Counted from the stretch's first letter, positions 33,245-44,834 are shown. The stretch: 64,000 nt of DNA from Micrasema longulum (GCA_022494885.1 JAGVSM010004268.1:124001-188000), one strand, 5' to 3'. The notes: generated by a model from the letters alone, not told the origin. Made by a program: numbers and translations.

Positions 33245-33865
33245 CTTCAAATATGATGATATTATATGGTTATTTATACATTCAAAACCAGTTTGATGCA
33301 TTTAAATTTTAAGCCTGGTAAATTTGTAATTTGCACCGGGATACGCGTATTTAATTAGGCATTTTGTCCGTTAAAAGTTATAAGTTAACATAAATATATC
33401 AGCAGTGGGCAATTAGATTCGGCACTTGTCCGCGGTTCGCGGTCCGATCGGCGACGGCTCTTAGCATTTCAGCGCTCATTACGTTCCCCTGATGAATGTA
33501 GCATATTTATATTATGTTATGATAAATACTTATACACTAGGTATATAATATAATGTCACGATATATTGCTGGTTAGCTTCACACGCCTACAGCAATTATC
33601 AAAACGGAAATCAGTAGTCCGCTTGCTTGAAGCTTAAAATTACGCATAACCTTCCGGCTAATTAATCCTGTAGTCTAGTACAAAGCACGAAAAGTAAGGA
33701 AATCATAGGATTTTGCCATTTCAAAGGGCTCTTTTTCGAAATCGTGTCATTTACTTTGCATTTACTCCGCACGTGACTTCTCAAGTTCTTGTCGAAGAGT
33801 TCTGCTGATTGATGAGTTGGCTTCTCGGAAACCGGAAATTCACCACAACACTTTACCACCGGTTT
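33245..33865. other. No supported gene
   Basis: A GC-rich patch at 33425-33470 (ccgcggttcgcggtccgatcgg) follows cagtgggc, faintly like a hAT end. No partner end was found. Confidence 0.3.
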
Positions 33866-33871
33866 ATTCGA

Positions 33872-34007
33872 AAGAACCTGTGACGTAGTTCAAGTTAGTT
33901 CATTTTTATTATTTTTGAGAAACTTCATCCTATAATAAAATGCTCTAATTTTTACCGCGTGTAAGAAAAGATTTTTCATTTCCAATTTCCCGTAGCACTG
34001 AACTTCC
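33872..34007 (+). mobile_element. MITE family A, 3' half
   Basis: gaacctgtgacgt..ttcatttttatt..aatgctctaatttttaccgcg..gaaaagatttttcatttcc ends in CTGAACTTCC (33998-34007), the family terminal repeat. Confidence 0.75.
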
Positions 34008-34009
34008 GT

Positions 34010-34740
34010 ATTCGCATTCTTACATAAATTATTTTAAGAAAGATGGCGGTTTTTTATTTTTTATATTTCGTATTTACATTATGTATTTTTATACTTTGTA
34101 TATTAGTATACCTTTGTATTTTTTACACTTTAACAGACTGAGAGGTTCAATAATTTATTACAGGGTTGAATTTCAGCAAAGCACACCCAGCAGCTCAATC
34201 ACAAATAACTATCGACGTGCTTAAAAACATGCTAAGCATTTGAGCGATAACAATGAACAATAAATGAACATGCTTAAGTTATCGCAGTCATAAGTCAACG
34301 CGTGTGTCGGTTTGTTTTTTGTTTTCCTTGTAAAAAAAACAGTTCATTGGCAAAAAATCGGCGTTTACTATAAAAATAATACAATATATTGCTTTTGCAA
34401 AATAGTAAGGAGTATCTAATACAAAAAAGTTAAAATTAAATTACAATTACTATGGCGACTGCTTTTCTTGGCATTTGGCTTGCCAACCGTCGCGTCGGCT
34501 TAATGCAATAAATAGTATGATAAATAATAAATAAATAAAAATATCAGTTTTGGAATATTTTCTATATTTACACCGGTGAATTTCAAATATGTGATTGCGC
34601 AGCAGGATTATACGTCGCGAAACGTTAATATTTTGATATTTAATATTAGGTGTTCGAATACGATAAATAACCATCGTAAGAAATTGTTATCAAGTCGCTT
34701 ATTAGCACGTCGGTAGTTATTTGTGATTGAGCTACTGGCT
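34010..34740. other. AT-rich, no supported gene
   Basis: No family resemblance in either strand's frames. Confidence 0.35.
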
Positions 34741-34744
34741 TGTA

Positions 34745-34850
34745 AATGGTTTATTTTAGTCTTCATCGGGAATGGTGGAAATCGAAACCAGAACCTTCCA
34801 TGTGTGAGTCAAACATTATAGCCATTACACCATGGCGGACGCGTTGATAT
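34745..34850 (-). mobile_element. tRNA-derived SINE head, second family
   Basis: Minus-strand GCCATGGTGTAATGGCTATA..TGTTTGACTCACACATGGAAGG, then a degenerate B box. Resembles the SINE at 45545-45840. Confidence 0.55.
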
Positions 34851-34859
34851 TACATTAAT

Positions 34860-35395
34860 TAAAAACAAACAATTTCAAATGAATTTTATCAAGTAGCGGC
34901 GGTAGCGGAAAATTAATTTAAAAAAATTGGAAAGCTGTCATCACATGACAGATGACTCTTCCGACGGTACCACCAAGCGGCAATATGTGGAACTATTTAG
35001 GTACAAGCTACCAACTTAATTACAAATTAGGTACATACATTCTTCGTTTTTCCTTTGCTGTAGACCAGAGGTTAGAAACCATTTTACTAAAAATAATTCA
35101 AAATTGGTTCACCCACAACCACTCATACATTAAGCCTGATGAAAGGTGAGGAAGTGATACGATTTCACCGTTTAATTTCTTTTAGCTAAATTTTTTATTT
35201 TAAAATTTTGCTAAAAACGTGCTTTATATTTTTAACCAAAATATTCTTATTAAAAAAAAAAACATTGTTTCATAAAAAGGGGTTAACTAAAAATATTTTT
35301 AAAAAATTGAAATATAATGAGGAATATTATTAATATTTAAAGCATTAACTTTATTTATTTAGTTATTAACGGACATTGTCCATGTATACAATTTA
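34860..35395. other. AT-rich; CTGATGA-containing repeat patch
   Basis: At 35134 CCTGATGAAAGGTGAGGAAG precedes TTTCACC, giving a weak hairpin like a hammerhead stem II, but no GAAA follows. No gene seen. Confidence 0.3.
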
Positions 35396-35399
35396 TAGG

Positions 35400-35760
35400 G
35401 TTTAAATATTACGATAAAAGAATAGTTTAAAACATTGAAAAAATAAGAAAAGCATTGACAAACATAAAGGACATCAAGACAAGATCTGTACAAGAACACA
35501 ACAGGAAATAATAACAATATATTCCTCTAAAGTAAATTACTACGTACCAAAAAGTAAAACAACTTTGGCTAAGAGACATTTCTTTGTGGTAGGTCCAAGA
35601 ATTTTTAATTTACGAGATCAGGTAACAATGGAATCTGAGTCATTTAAAAAATTCAAATCTGGTTTGAGTAACTGGTTTGCTCGAACGGGAATGGATTTCT
35701 GCGATCATATGTGGACTAACTGGTAAATGATTAATATGTATTTATAAATGTAATAATGTA
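35400..35760 (+). mobile_element. LINE ORF2 C-terminus
   Basis: Open frame YYVPKSKTTLAKRHFFVVGP, RIFNLRDQV, FKKFKSGLSNWFARTGMDFC, ..HMWTNW ending at TAA 35724-35726: the usual C-terminal arrangement of jockey-like ORF2. An A/T and TG-rich simple-repeat tract follows to about 35880. Confidence 0.7.
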
Positions 35761-35779
35761 TCAAGTATCAATGATGTGT

Positions 35780-35880
35780 ATAAACTTAATATATATATAT
35801 ATATCTATGTATGTATATAATATAATATAAATATGTATGTGCGAATATATATGTATATATGTGTGTGAATGTGTGGTTAT
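35780..35880. repeat. AT/TG microsatellite
   Basis: Imperfect (AT)n, (TATG)n and (TG)n tract, probably the expanded 3' tail of the preceding LINE. Confidence 0.7.
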
Positions 35881-35999
35881 GAATGCATTACAAGTGCCCC
35901 GACTCAACACGGATTTTCTAGCGAGTCGGAGCAAGTTCACAGACATGGGTTGTTCCTGATTGTGTCGCTATAAACTGTGTCTCTGTCCTTAACAAATGT

Positions 36000-36290
36000 T
36001 TGTATAATGTAATTAGTAAATAAATAATAATAAATAAATTTATTTAGTGGTCGTTTAAATCGTTGTAAACTTAAACCAAAAAAGTCCAAATTTTGTCTTG
36101 AGTTAACAATACGACAAAGACGGGTCATTGGAGAATTAAGGCCATAGTTTGTATTATGCTGATCGATGAACAGTACTTCATTGTTTCTCGACCTACGAAT
36201 CGGAATATTGAATTTTACTTGTCCCAGTAATGATGGAACATCGATTATACCATTTAGTATGCCGAACACATACAGGTGTTCTTTAAACCC
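36000..36290 (-). mobile_element. LINE ORF2 C-terminus (minus strand)
   Basis: Reads YVFGILNGIIDVPSLLGQVK, FNIPIRRSRNNEVLF, YGLNSPMTRLCRIVNS, LDFFGLSLQRFKRPLNKF and ends in a TAAATAAAT-type tail. It shares the INxP(T)..NYG..SPM..R..R pattern with fragments at 48651 and 63220. Confidence 0.75.
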
Positions 36291-36400
36291 TGTCACATCC
36301 GAAACCACGATGATCAGTATACATATTAGCACATTAAAATATTTTTTTAGAACTAATAAAATTTACAAAAATAAAATAACCGGTTGCTTACTTTGCTGGC
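36291..36400 (+). repeat. Short repeat shared with 55340-55490
   Basis: ttaaaccctgtcacatccg, aaaccacgatgatcagtat and ggttgcttact blocks occur in the same order at 55350-55485. Nature unknown. Confidence 0.6.
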
Positions 36401-36514
36401 CACGCCCCCGTCGCTTCTCATTTGTTGGACTGATTTAATGTGATTTATGCGATTGACATAGAATAGAAAACAGACCACGGAGGCATATTCAAGAAGAAGG
36501 CGAACAGTTAAGTA

Positions 36515-37380
36515 AATGTCATTAAATAGACTTAATGAGACTTTACAAAAATTAAACGAGGACTTAAACAGAATATCTGAGTGGCTCAAAATTAATAAAC
36601 TTCAGCTTAATGTTGGAAAAACAAAATACATGGAGTTAGGAAGGAAAAAGCCAAACCCAAGGATATGTACTTATTGACAATGAAACCATAGAAAAGGTTA
36701 ATGAAATCAAATATTTGGGGATAATACTTGATTCAAAATTGACATTAAATGCAAATTTTGAACACATTAATAAAAAAATATCAAAAAAAATATTTTTCCT
36801 TAGTAGATTGAGAAATAAATTAAATAAAGATACTGCAGAACTAATTTACAAAACAATCATTCTTCCACATATAGATTACTGCTCAACAATATTATTTTTA
36901 GCAAACGAAGGAAATTTAAATAAACTAGAAATTTTACAAAATAAAGCGATGAGAATAGCTCTTAAGAAAAATAAATATAGCAATGTAAAAAAAATGAGAG
37001 ATGAACTAAAATGGTTATCTGTAAGAAGGAGACTTAAATTTAATATGTTGATATTTATACATAAATTTTTTCACGATAAATTACCAAAATATTTTAAGGA
37101 TAAAGTTGTCTTAAACAAAATTGTCATGAATATGCTACTAGACAAAAGGATAAAATAAGACTACCATTATTGAAAAGAGCTGAGTCGCAAAATTGTTTGA
37201 TGTATAAGGGTTTAAAATGTATGATGAGATGCCTGAATGTATGAAGAATGAAAAGTGTCTGAAAGAATTTAAAAATAAATGTATAAGTTACTGTAAGGAA
37301 ATGTAAATATATATAGATGATATAAATGTACATAATAGTTTATATTAGTTTTAATATAAGCTAACTTAAGAAATAAATAA
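36515..37380 (+). mobile_element. LINE reverse transcriptase thumb and C-terminus
   Basis: Reads LNETLQKLNEDLNRISEWLK, INKLQLNVGKTKYMELG (end of the polymerase core), a one-base frameshift near 36665, then VNEIKYLGIILDSKLTLNAN, KKISKKIFFLSRLRNKLNKD, IILPHIDYCSTILF, LQNKAMRIALKKNKY. After 37145, two more frameshifts lead to EMPECMKNEKCLKEFKNK and a stop at 37304-37306. The longest polymerase remnant in the window; jockey/CR1-like. Confidence 0.85.
36715..37158 (+). pseudogene. Open segment of LINE ORF2
   Basis: 147 codons open within the element above. It begins inside the YLGI motif that follows the polymerase palm, so the first Met is not a real start. The end at 37158 is caused by a frameshift, since the family C-terminus continues in another frame. 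Confidence 0.7.
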
Positions 37381-37384
37381 AAAA

Positions 37385-37690
37385 AATATTAAAAAATATT
37401 TGTATTTAACCAGTTACCAACTTTTCTAGGTCTACCGGTTTTGAGACGTACCCGTCTCTTCGTCAGGACACCAATCAAACCAAGACGCGAAACCCACTAT
37501 ACACCTTTACGGTGCACTATACACCTTCACGGTGCACTATTCACCTTTAAAATGCATGTCGAAATGGTTTTATATTTTTGTGCAAGAACTATGGTGAAGG
37601 TGTATCGTGTGTTTCGCATGTTGGTTTAATTGGTTTTAGACATAGAAAAGTCGGTGAGTAGTTATCTACAAATATTTAATAACATTTAGT
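37385..37690. repeat. Inverted dimer of hammerhead-like repeat family M
   Basis: The left arm (minus strand) reads CUGACGA (37466-37460), GAGAC-GGGTAC-GTCTC, AAAA (37442-37439, where GAAA is expected), CCGGTAGAC. The right arm (plus strand, 37580-37690) repeats the same flanks (aaggtgtatcgtg, tttcgcatgttggttt, tagacatagaaaagt) but lacks the core. Together they form a large imperfect hairpin. Confidence 0.55.
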
Positions 37691-37697
37691 AAAATGA

Positions 37698-38070
37698 GGA
37701 ATTTCAGTGTTTTTTTTTTATTTGTTAATAAACTATTAAACTAAGCCAAAAAAAATAAAATATTTTATGCTATGATTTTTTAAAGATTTGTGTTTCTGAA
37801 ATAACTGTAACGTGTGACGTCAGAGGTTGTTCTACGACAATTCTTCCGATTGGTTCATTTACGGTGACCAAACCGGATATCCTTCAAAGCTCTCATATCA
37901 TTGGATGGTTCATATGAACCAATGATGTCTCTCAAAGTAGTGCATTTTTATTAAAATATTTTATTTTTCGTACATTTTTTAGAAATTTTACAATACAATT
38001 TAATGCTGTAATTTTTACTGCGCGCAAGAAAACATTTTTCGTTTCTAATTTGCCGTAGGGCTGAAGTTCC
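37698..38070 (+). mobile_element. MITE family A, copy 4 (373 bp)
   Basis: GGAATTTCAG (37698-37707) to CTGAAGTTCC (38061-38070). Collinear with 25102-25490 throughout. The outer match may extend to AATGAGG / CCCCATT. Confidence 0.85.
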
Positions 38071-38189
38071 CCATTAAAGGCATAATTGAGCCTAGAACAA
38101 AATTTGTTTGATTTTCAAAAGAAGTCGCGGGCATAAGCATGGAAAGAAAATTTGCTATGCTAGGGGTGGGTAGTCTGAATTTGAATATC

Positions 38190-39000
38190 TGAACAAATGC
38201 CCCCGCCTTAACCCTCCCTCTCCGGTGATGAGTAACTATTACACATTGCGTCTAATAACTATATTATCTTTATAAATATAATAAGCATTGGGTTAGGATT
38301 TTCAGTATTTCTTCATTACACATTTACGTATCGACTGAAATATTTTTTTAAGAAATAATAAGTACTTATTAGGCACAAAAAAGGCATTTTATCGGAAATC
38401 GGGGATAAATTACAAATATCATCAAAAGTATACTCACAGTATACCAATAACAGATGGCGTTAAGCTAGGGTTTCCTAGGACAGCGGTGCCCGTATTTTAA
38501 CGGCCGTAGTGAACGGTGATGCGGTGGATAACCGTCGTAACGGTGACTAGAGTGTGGTTTCCTAGGAAAACGGTGTTATCAACACCATTTAACACCGTTT
38601 TACTAGGAAACCACTCTCTAGTCGACGTTACGATGGTTGTCTACCGCATCACCGTTCACTACGGCCGTTAAAATACGGGCACCGCTGTCCTAGGAAACCC
38701 TAGCTTTACACGTCCACTACATGTCCAGTCACGTAGTCCAGTACTAGCTACTTAGTAGCTCTCGGGAAGTCGGCGCGGGTGCACGTTTCGCCCGAGTCGT
38801 TAGCGATACCTGATAGTTTTTTCATGTTTTCAGCCGTTAGATTTGAAATATTATCATATTTGAATGAAAGTATGACTAATTAAAGCCATTCCTTATAAAT
38901 ATTTCATTTTACCCTTTTTAAATTTCTTATTTTTTAATGTGTAGTGACTACACAGCACCGTAACGCGTGGGTGTTTTAGGACAGTAAGGGAAAGGTTAAA
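38190..39000 (+). repeat. Dispersed repeat family E, copy 2 (split by MITE)
   Basis: Left part 38190-38459 and right part 38709-39000 align with 23645-24300; the gap is filled by the palindromic MITE at 38463-38705. Ends share gtgtagtgactacacagcaccg. Confidence 0.75.
38463..38705. mobile_element. 243-bp near-perfect palindromic MITE, TTA target duplication
   Basis: Begins AGCTAGGGTTTCCTAGGA, ends with its exact complement, and is flanked by TTA on both sides (38460-38462, 38706-38708). The first 63 bases of each arm are identical; about seven mismatches are visible over roughly 117 bases per arm. The motif GGTTTCCTAGGA recurs internally, pointing to a nested inner inverted repeat. A TWA duplication is typical of PIF/Harbinger elements; that assignment is inference. 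Confidence 0.92.
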
Positions 39001-39004
39001 CAAA

Positions 39005-39980
39005 CAAAACCTTCCAAACGGAACAAAAATAGAGCAATCTTGGGAGGAGGGTAGCTACGATTTCGCCTACGCTGCTATATTTTTTTATTTATTTTTGGAA
39101 ACAGTTTCACGAAGCAGTTTAATTTATGGATAAATAATATCCTCACTAGTTATTATTTAGAGTTGTGTTAGTTTATCGATGTTATATATAAATGTGTAAA
39201 ATATATTTACAATAACTTAAGTTTTTCCCGAGTGGACCACCCCTGCCAAGACAGCACAAGGGATGCCGCCTCGTATCTCCCTTCCTTTCTTTTCCTCCCT
39301 ACGCCTCTCCCTATCTCTCTCCCGACCGAAGCAAGATTGGGACAAGACAGGGACTAAATTAGCCAAAGAAACGCGCACAGCGGATGTGCAAAATATTATT
39401 AGGTACGCCGAAAACTTGAGTGAGAATTCCAGTTAATTTTTAATGAATTTACAGGCATTTTCACGACGACATTCAAATGCAAAAACCATGAAGTTTTGTC
39501 TTTGTATTTTACCGATAGAAGAAGTAAAATGTTCGCTGTCCCCAATACGGAAATATCACATACTACGAATACCGATAAAAATATATGAAAAGGATTTAGA
39601 ATAATTAATTGTATTTTCAAAATCAATATGGATATTGTGTAGAAATGTTTTCATACGTAAATGTAAACAATAAATTTACTAATATCGTTGCTAGAAAAAT
39701 GCGACGTGTTTGGCCTTGGTTGTTGTGACGTCAAGATTCGTGATATTGTTCTGATCAAATTTCAATAAATAGGCCAGGAATAAACAAACATGATTCGTCA
39801 CGTAATTCAAAATTACAAATTTAAAAGTATTTTTTATGCTACTAATAATTGCCATTTTTTTTTTACTGAACAGTATTTCATAGACCTTTATTACTTTAAA
39901 AATGTTTTTAAAAAGTAATATTTCCCTGTTACAAAGAAACAGAATAAGATTCACTGATGTTCGTCAATATAGTCAACTCG
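39005..39980. other. No supported gene
   Basis: Includes a pyrimidine-rich patch (39270-39330). No family resemblance. Confidence 0.3.
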
Positions 39981-39984
39981 TTTT

Positions 39985-40560
39985 ATATACAATGTTTTGA
40001 GTTTGTCCCAATGTTTGTAAACAAAATACTAGATTTCACCCCCTGGAGTGATATTCCAAACGCTCTCGCAGCCGTAAAGAACACTCTTATCTCGCGTACT
40101 TAAATACGGCCACGAGAGTGGTTCAGAATAGCACCGCTGGGTGGTATTTCAAACGCAATTGCAAATTGTATTATTGATTGATTTGGTGTTTATTTTGTAG
40201 AACTCCATATTTAAACTTGAAGTGTTTGATTTCTAATATTATAAGCTATTGCAAATACTAAAAATGAGTTCTCTTCGCACGCTACAGCGTTTAGAATACC
40301 GGCCATAAAGAATTGTTAAGATTAACAAATAGCAACACAGTTAGAGAACATTTTCGAGAAGGATTATAGAAGTCTAGGCATTTACAGGACTTATGACCTA
40401 TCATTGGCTGGTTCGGGTGGCCACGTGAGTGTTGCAGTGTGTAAAGTGGGCACTTAAACCAGCCAATGATAGGACTTTTTTTAAAATTTAAATCCTTCAC
40501 CTAAATTTCTCCATCTCTGTAATTGTTTGTTAATATATTTTATAAATTTATGTGTTTCAT
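39985..40560. repeat. Foldback family D, copy split by MITE H
   Basis: The D boundary segment (atgttttgagtttgtcc..gatttcacccc) stops at about 40044 and resumes at about 40307 (ttgttaagattaac), followed by the D core in both orientations (..ggcttatgacctatcattggctgg / ccagccaatgatagg). Confidence 0.7.
40045..40305. mobile_element. MITE family H, two units end to end
   Basis: First unit: gagtgatattccaaacgctc to ggttcagaatagcaccgc. Second unit: ggtggtatttcaaacgc to gcgtttagaataccggcc. Each has short terminal inverted repeats around a TATTCNAAACGC core. The same family interrupts a SINE at 48603. Confidence 0.65.
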
Positions 40561-40569
40561 TTTTAAAGT

Positions 40570-41175
40570 CGCTTTTTCAAATTTTAAAATCGATTATTCA
40601 GTTATTTTAAATATTCACTCACTCTAAATAACAAGAGAAAAAGCAAGCCAATTTGTATAATCTTAATACTATGTCTTATATTTCTTGGTTTATATTAAAA
40701 CCTCGCTGTTGTTCCCTTGAATTTATTTGTTAAAATTGTCAAAATGTATATATTATTATTTATGTTATGATTTTTGGACTGGAAGTTTTATTTACTAATA
40801 TAAATGTATTTAACAAAAGTTTTTTTTCTGATAGTACTTATTTTCATCTATGTCTAGTTTAATTGTGTGTTAATCATTACAAATATCTATAATTTTATGT
40901 TATTCTTGTATATTTTCATGTTTGTGTGACTATTGTTTTCCATTGTCCTTTCTGTTTATGCTTAATAAAATATTTATTAATGAGTGTAATTTTTCTTGGC
41001 CCATGCTTTTTTTGTAAAAGACCCTAAAAAGGGGGAAAAAATATCTTAATATTGCAGGACCGGTCTTAATTTTTTAAAAATAAAACTTACATTTGAACCA
41101 ATTTTAGAAATACCTCAAAAGGTAATGCAGTAATTTCTGTGATAATTTTCGATTGCCTTCTTTGCGTTACGCACG
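40570..41175. other. AT-rich, no supported gene
   Basis: Possible 3' UTR-like sequence around an AATAAA at 40964, without a gene to attach it to. Confidence 0.3.
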
Positions 41176-41181
41176 TGATTT

Positions 41182-41373
41182 ATCGTCATCACCATTCCCT
41201 TTCCGCACCTAATGGCGCATAGGGCACTGCATTGGTACACCAATCACAGCGTATCTTGATTATTTTTGCAACATGAAGGTAAGATGATCAGTCTCATATG
41301 AAATAGTCTAGTGTGAAAACACCCCTTTAAATCAATATTTCATATCAACCATGTCGGGAACCGAACCGGTTTG
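41182..41373 (-). mobile_element. SINE family C
   Basis: The reverse-strand 3' end and body are well matched (catcaccattccctttcc, gcatagggcactgcattgg, aggtaagatgatcag). The head is cut at the B box (GGTTCGGTTCC). Confidence 0.8.
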
Positions 41374-41946
41374 GTAAAAATACACGGAACCGAAAAATAA
41401 TTTATCCTAGATACAGAGTAGGTACCCTATCAATGTATCTACATCTACCAATCACCAATCACATCATACGAACATAATTTATTTCATACAAAAATACTCA
41501 ACTTTTTGTCTGAAAAATTCGACAAAATATATAGGGGAATTCTAATAAGAAGCTTACTTAGAAATCTCCACCAAAAACGGAAAATGAGTTGTTGATGCCA
41601 AAATAAACTATACATAAAAACCTTACTACCAAAATAATAGCGTAATTCAAAACAGTCTCTAAATCTTGCAAAAACAGATTTCAACTGTACTACTTGACAC
41701 TGAAACTTTTAGCATTCTCCATTGAGTTGGTGAAGCATAATTAGAAATCTCACAATTCTTTTTTCAAAGTTTTTCGCAAATATTTTTGCTTCTATAACCC
41801 TCATATCATACATTTTCGAACATGAAGATAAATTTTATCAGACGTTATGTATATTAATGTTAAAATTATAAGCTAACGCGTTTTTGTATAAAACGTTGTT
41901 TACGGTTTGCATAAATTACCTTACCTACCTGTTCATTACATGTATA

Positions 41947-42571
41947 TTAGAGTGGGCTGATGATGTGTGAAGTTTTTTTTTTTTTGGACACCAAAGTGAA
42001 AGGGGTCAAAAAGTTGCATTTTAAATCACATTGAAAGTAAAAATTATTTTATACTTCTTTTGGCCCTCAACCGAGGTTTGAAGTTTATCAGGGTCTGAAC
42101 ATTTTGTAATTTATCTATATTGATTTTTTTTTTTTTTGTTAGTAAAGATATAACTTAATCTCATTACAAATTCGAACACGTTTTACAACTGCCGAAATGC
42201 AAAAAGTTTATACTCAGTGGAACTGATTCCGTTGAGCGCCTGGCTAATATTGACGAAAACAATGGCTCATTAAAACAATGCTACCCATTTATCACAAAAC
42301 AAAGTGCAACTTACGCCCTTAGATGCTTATTTAATAAGGTTTAATGCACATTATAAAATTTAATTGTACTGATTTTCTTACCTAAATACGCAATGACAGC
42401 CGGTTTAGCGCAAAAAATCGACTTTTTCGAAAACTTCAAGCTCTGGTTAAGGGCCAAAGGTAGTATCGAATATTTTTTTTGAAATTTTTTGCATTCCAAG
42501 TAATCCAAAAGGCAACTTTTCAGACCCCTTTCATTTCAAAATTCGGAAAAAATAGTATCGGCCCACCCTAA
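41947..42571. mobile_element. 625-bp MITE with TTAGRGTGGGC ends
   Basis: Begins TTAGAGTGGGCTGATGAT; the complement of the other end reads TTAGGGTGGGCCGATACT. Arms match imperfectly for about 130 bp (aaaggggtc.aaaaagttgc, ttttggccct.aacc). Flanked by TGTATA on both sides (41941-41946, 42572-42577). No coding frame. Confidence 0.82.
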
Positions 42572-42739
42572 TGTATATATTTGTTTGTGTGAAATTACAA
42601 ACAGTAATTGACTTTTGTTATTTTATCAAACAAATATGACGTTATTTTTTTGAACGACAAACGCCAATGTAAATAAATAAATAGTTTTATCCATTAATTA
42701 TTACAGATTAATCAAAAAACCTTCAACATTTCTAACACA

Positions 42740-43280
42740 AGAATTTTTTGAATGATTTATTTAACATATTACAACAAAGACAAAGAACATTTAAGAGAAG
42801 GTAATATAGAAGTCATCTACAGGGCTTATGACCTGTCAATGGCTGGTTTAAGTGGCCACTTTACGCACTGTGTAACATTCACCATTCTGCCCATATTTGA
42901 ACATCTATATTACTTCAATTCTTTCATCTGTTGATGTTTGTGAAGTTAAAGAGCTGAAACCTTTATTTATGCGGGTGAGATTCATCTAATTGAACTATTT
43001 CACCTACATACTAGGCAACGCCTGAAAATATTATCTTTTCAATTTATATACTTCTTCATGGACCAGATAATTTATCAACAATATTTTGAGTTTGTCCAAA
43101 TTTTCGTAAACAAGGACTGGATTCAACTCCCTGGGGAGCTGTTAGACTTCTATACTTCTAGACTTCTTGCTAGACTTCTATATTACCTTCTCTTAAATGT
43201 TCTTTATCTTTGTTGTAATATGTTAATATAAACCTTGTCCTTGTTTACAAAAATTTGGACAAACTCGAAATATTGTTGAT
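42740..43280. repeat. Foldback family D, copy with terminal palindrome
   Basis: A full forward unit from acatattacaacaaagac to ggaccagataatt, then an inverted piece. The segment 43075-43117 (tcaacaatattttgag..caaggac) is the near-exact complement of 43237-43279, with inverted D start sequence between them. Confidence 0.8.
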
Positions 43281-43289
43281 TTATTTAAG

Positions 43290-44220
43290 ATCCGAAAGAA
43301 ATGTAAATCGACCAGGCATAATATTAATAAACGCTGTTTTATATTAAATATTTTATTTCACAATATATTTATGTAGAATTTATTGAGACACAAATCCCAA
43401 CTCAATGGAACCGAAGTCCTGTGTTGAGTTGAGACATTAGATATTTTAATTTATCCCAATTTTTCGTATTTCATTATGTTTTTCTTGTTTTGTAGTAGTA
43501 GGTACCTACTAAGACAGGTAGTCTAGAATATTCTCCGTCGGGGAATTGATTCGACAGCCATTAGTCGACGTGAAGATCAATTTTATAATCCATCGATTTT
43601 CTCACTCAACGTGCACCTATTATAATGCTCTGGTATAATATTTATTACCTGCAGGACTTGTTAAACCCGCCCAAAACTTCCAACATGGCGACCCCGTTGG
43701 CGCGTCGGCGAGTGGGCGTGGCGTTACCTCTTCATATTTCGAAACGACCACTTAATCGGAAAGGAAAACGGATAATTTTAATTTGAAAGATTTAAAATTT
43801 TCAGCAAAATATACTTTTTCGGATACCTAAGTTGCTTAATGTGCTTTTTTATAAAGTTAACTGATAACAAACAATAGTTTTAATAATAAATTAGAATCTG
43901 ACCGAAACAAATTGGCAAATATAAAATTAAATAAAAAGTCAAAATTCAAACAAAACTTTGTATCCTTGCAGTTCTTCTTAGAATAGCTTTCCCTAGTGAG
44001 GAGAAATCGAATAAATTAATTTTGTAGATATAAAACATATGCAGTACCTACCTAAGTATGAGTGATAATACAATTTAAAAAATACGTATGGCTTCTTTGC
44101 ACGAAAAATATATTATTTCTAAAGATGCAATTTTACAAGGAGTGACTTTTAAACACTAAAAAAAATAAAATCTAAACGAATGTTTTTTTTTTTACCAAGG
44201 ATCATTAATTGATTCATTTC
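43290..44220. other. No supported gene
   Basis: A GC-rich patch (43680-43730, including ATGGCGACCCCGTTGGCGC) opens a 25-codon frame only; too short to call. Confidence 0.3.
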
Positions 44221-44224
44221 TCTT

Positions 44225-44830
44225 TAATCAATACAATCCCTTCCCAGTGATGTGTAGCTAGTTCACATTCCATCTAATAGCTTTAATATCTCTATAAATA
44301 GAACTTATTCTTGGTTGAGATTTTCGGTATTTCTCAGTTATACATTTACATATCGTTAAAAATATATTTTCATTAAATAATCAATACTTATTAGTAACAG
44401 AAAAAGCATTTTATCACAAATCAAGGATTGAATCACTAATACAATAGAAAGTTTAACATTGCGTCGCATGTTGCGGAGTACGTAGTAAAAGACTAATCCT
44501 AATATATAATTGTCTCACGCACTCTTTACGTTTCACTTTCGATAATTCAGGTATATTCGAAAGCGAGATAGACAATTTTATGCGTCACACGCGTGAACAT
44601 CAAAGTTGCCTGTACCTACTTCTGCCAGACGCCAGTTAGTAGCTCTTTGGATTTCGTTAAGGGCGGTTCTTTCGCCCGCGCTGCGAGCATCAGTCAATGA
44701 TTTTGTCATGTTTTTAGCAATAAGATAAAAAGTATTATCATTTTTGACTTCAACTTTAAGTACTTTAAGCAATTGCCAATGAATATTACATTTTTCCGAT
44801 TAAAAATCTCTATTTTTTAGGCACACTAGG
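44225..44830 (+). repeat. Dispersed repeat family E, copy 3
   Basis: Collinear with 23645-24230 (ccagtgatgtgtagctag, ggttgagattttcgg, gtcgcatgttgcg, tgcgtcacacgc, gggcggttcttt). Confidence 0.75.
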
Positions 44831-44834
44831 GTGC

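Noticed and set aside
35131..35180. Hammerhead ribozyme at CCTGATGA
   Set aside because: A CUGAUGA box and a weak hairpin are present, but no GAAA follows and stem I cannot be drawn.
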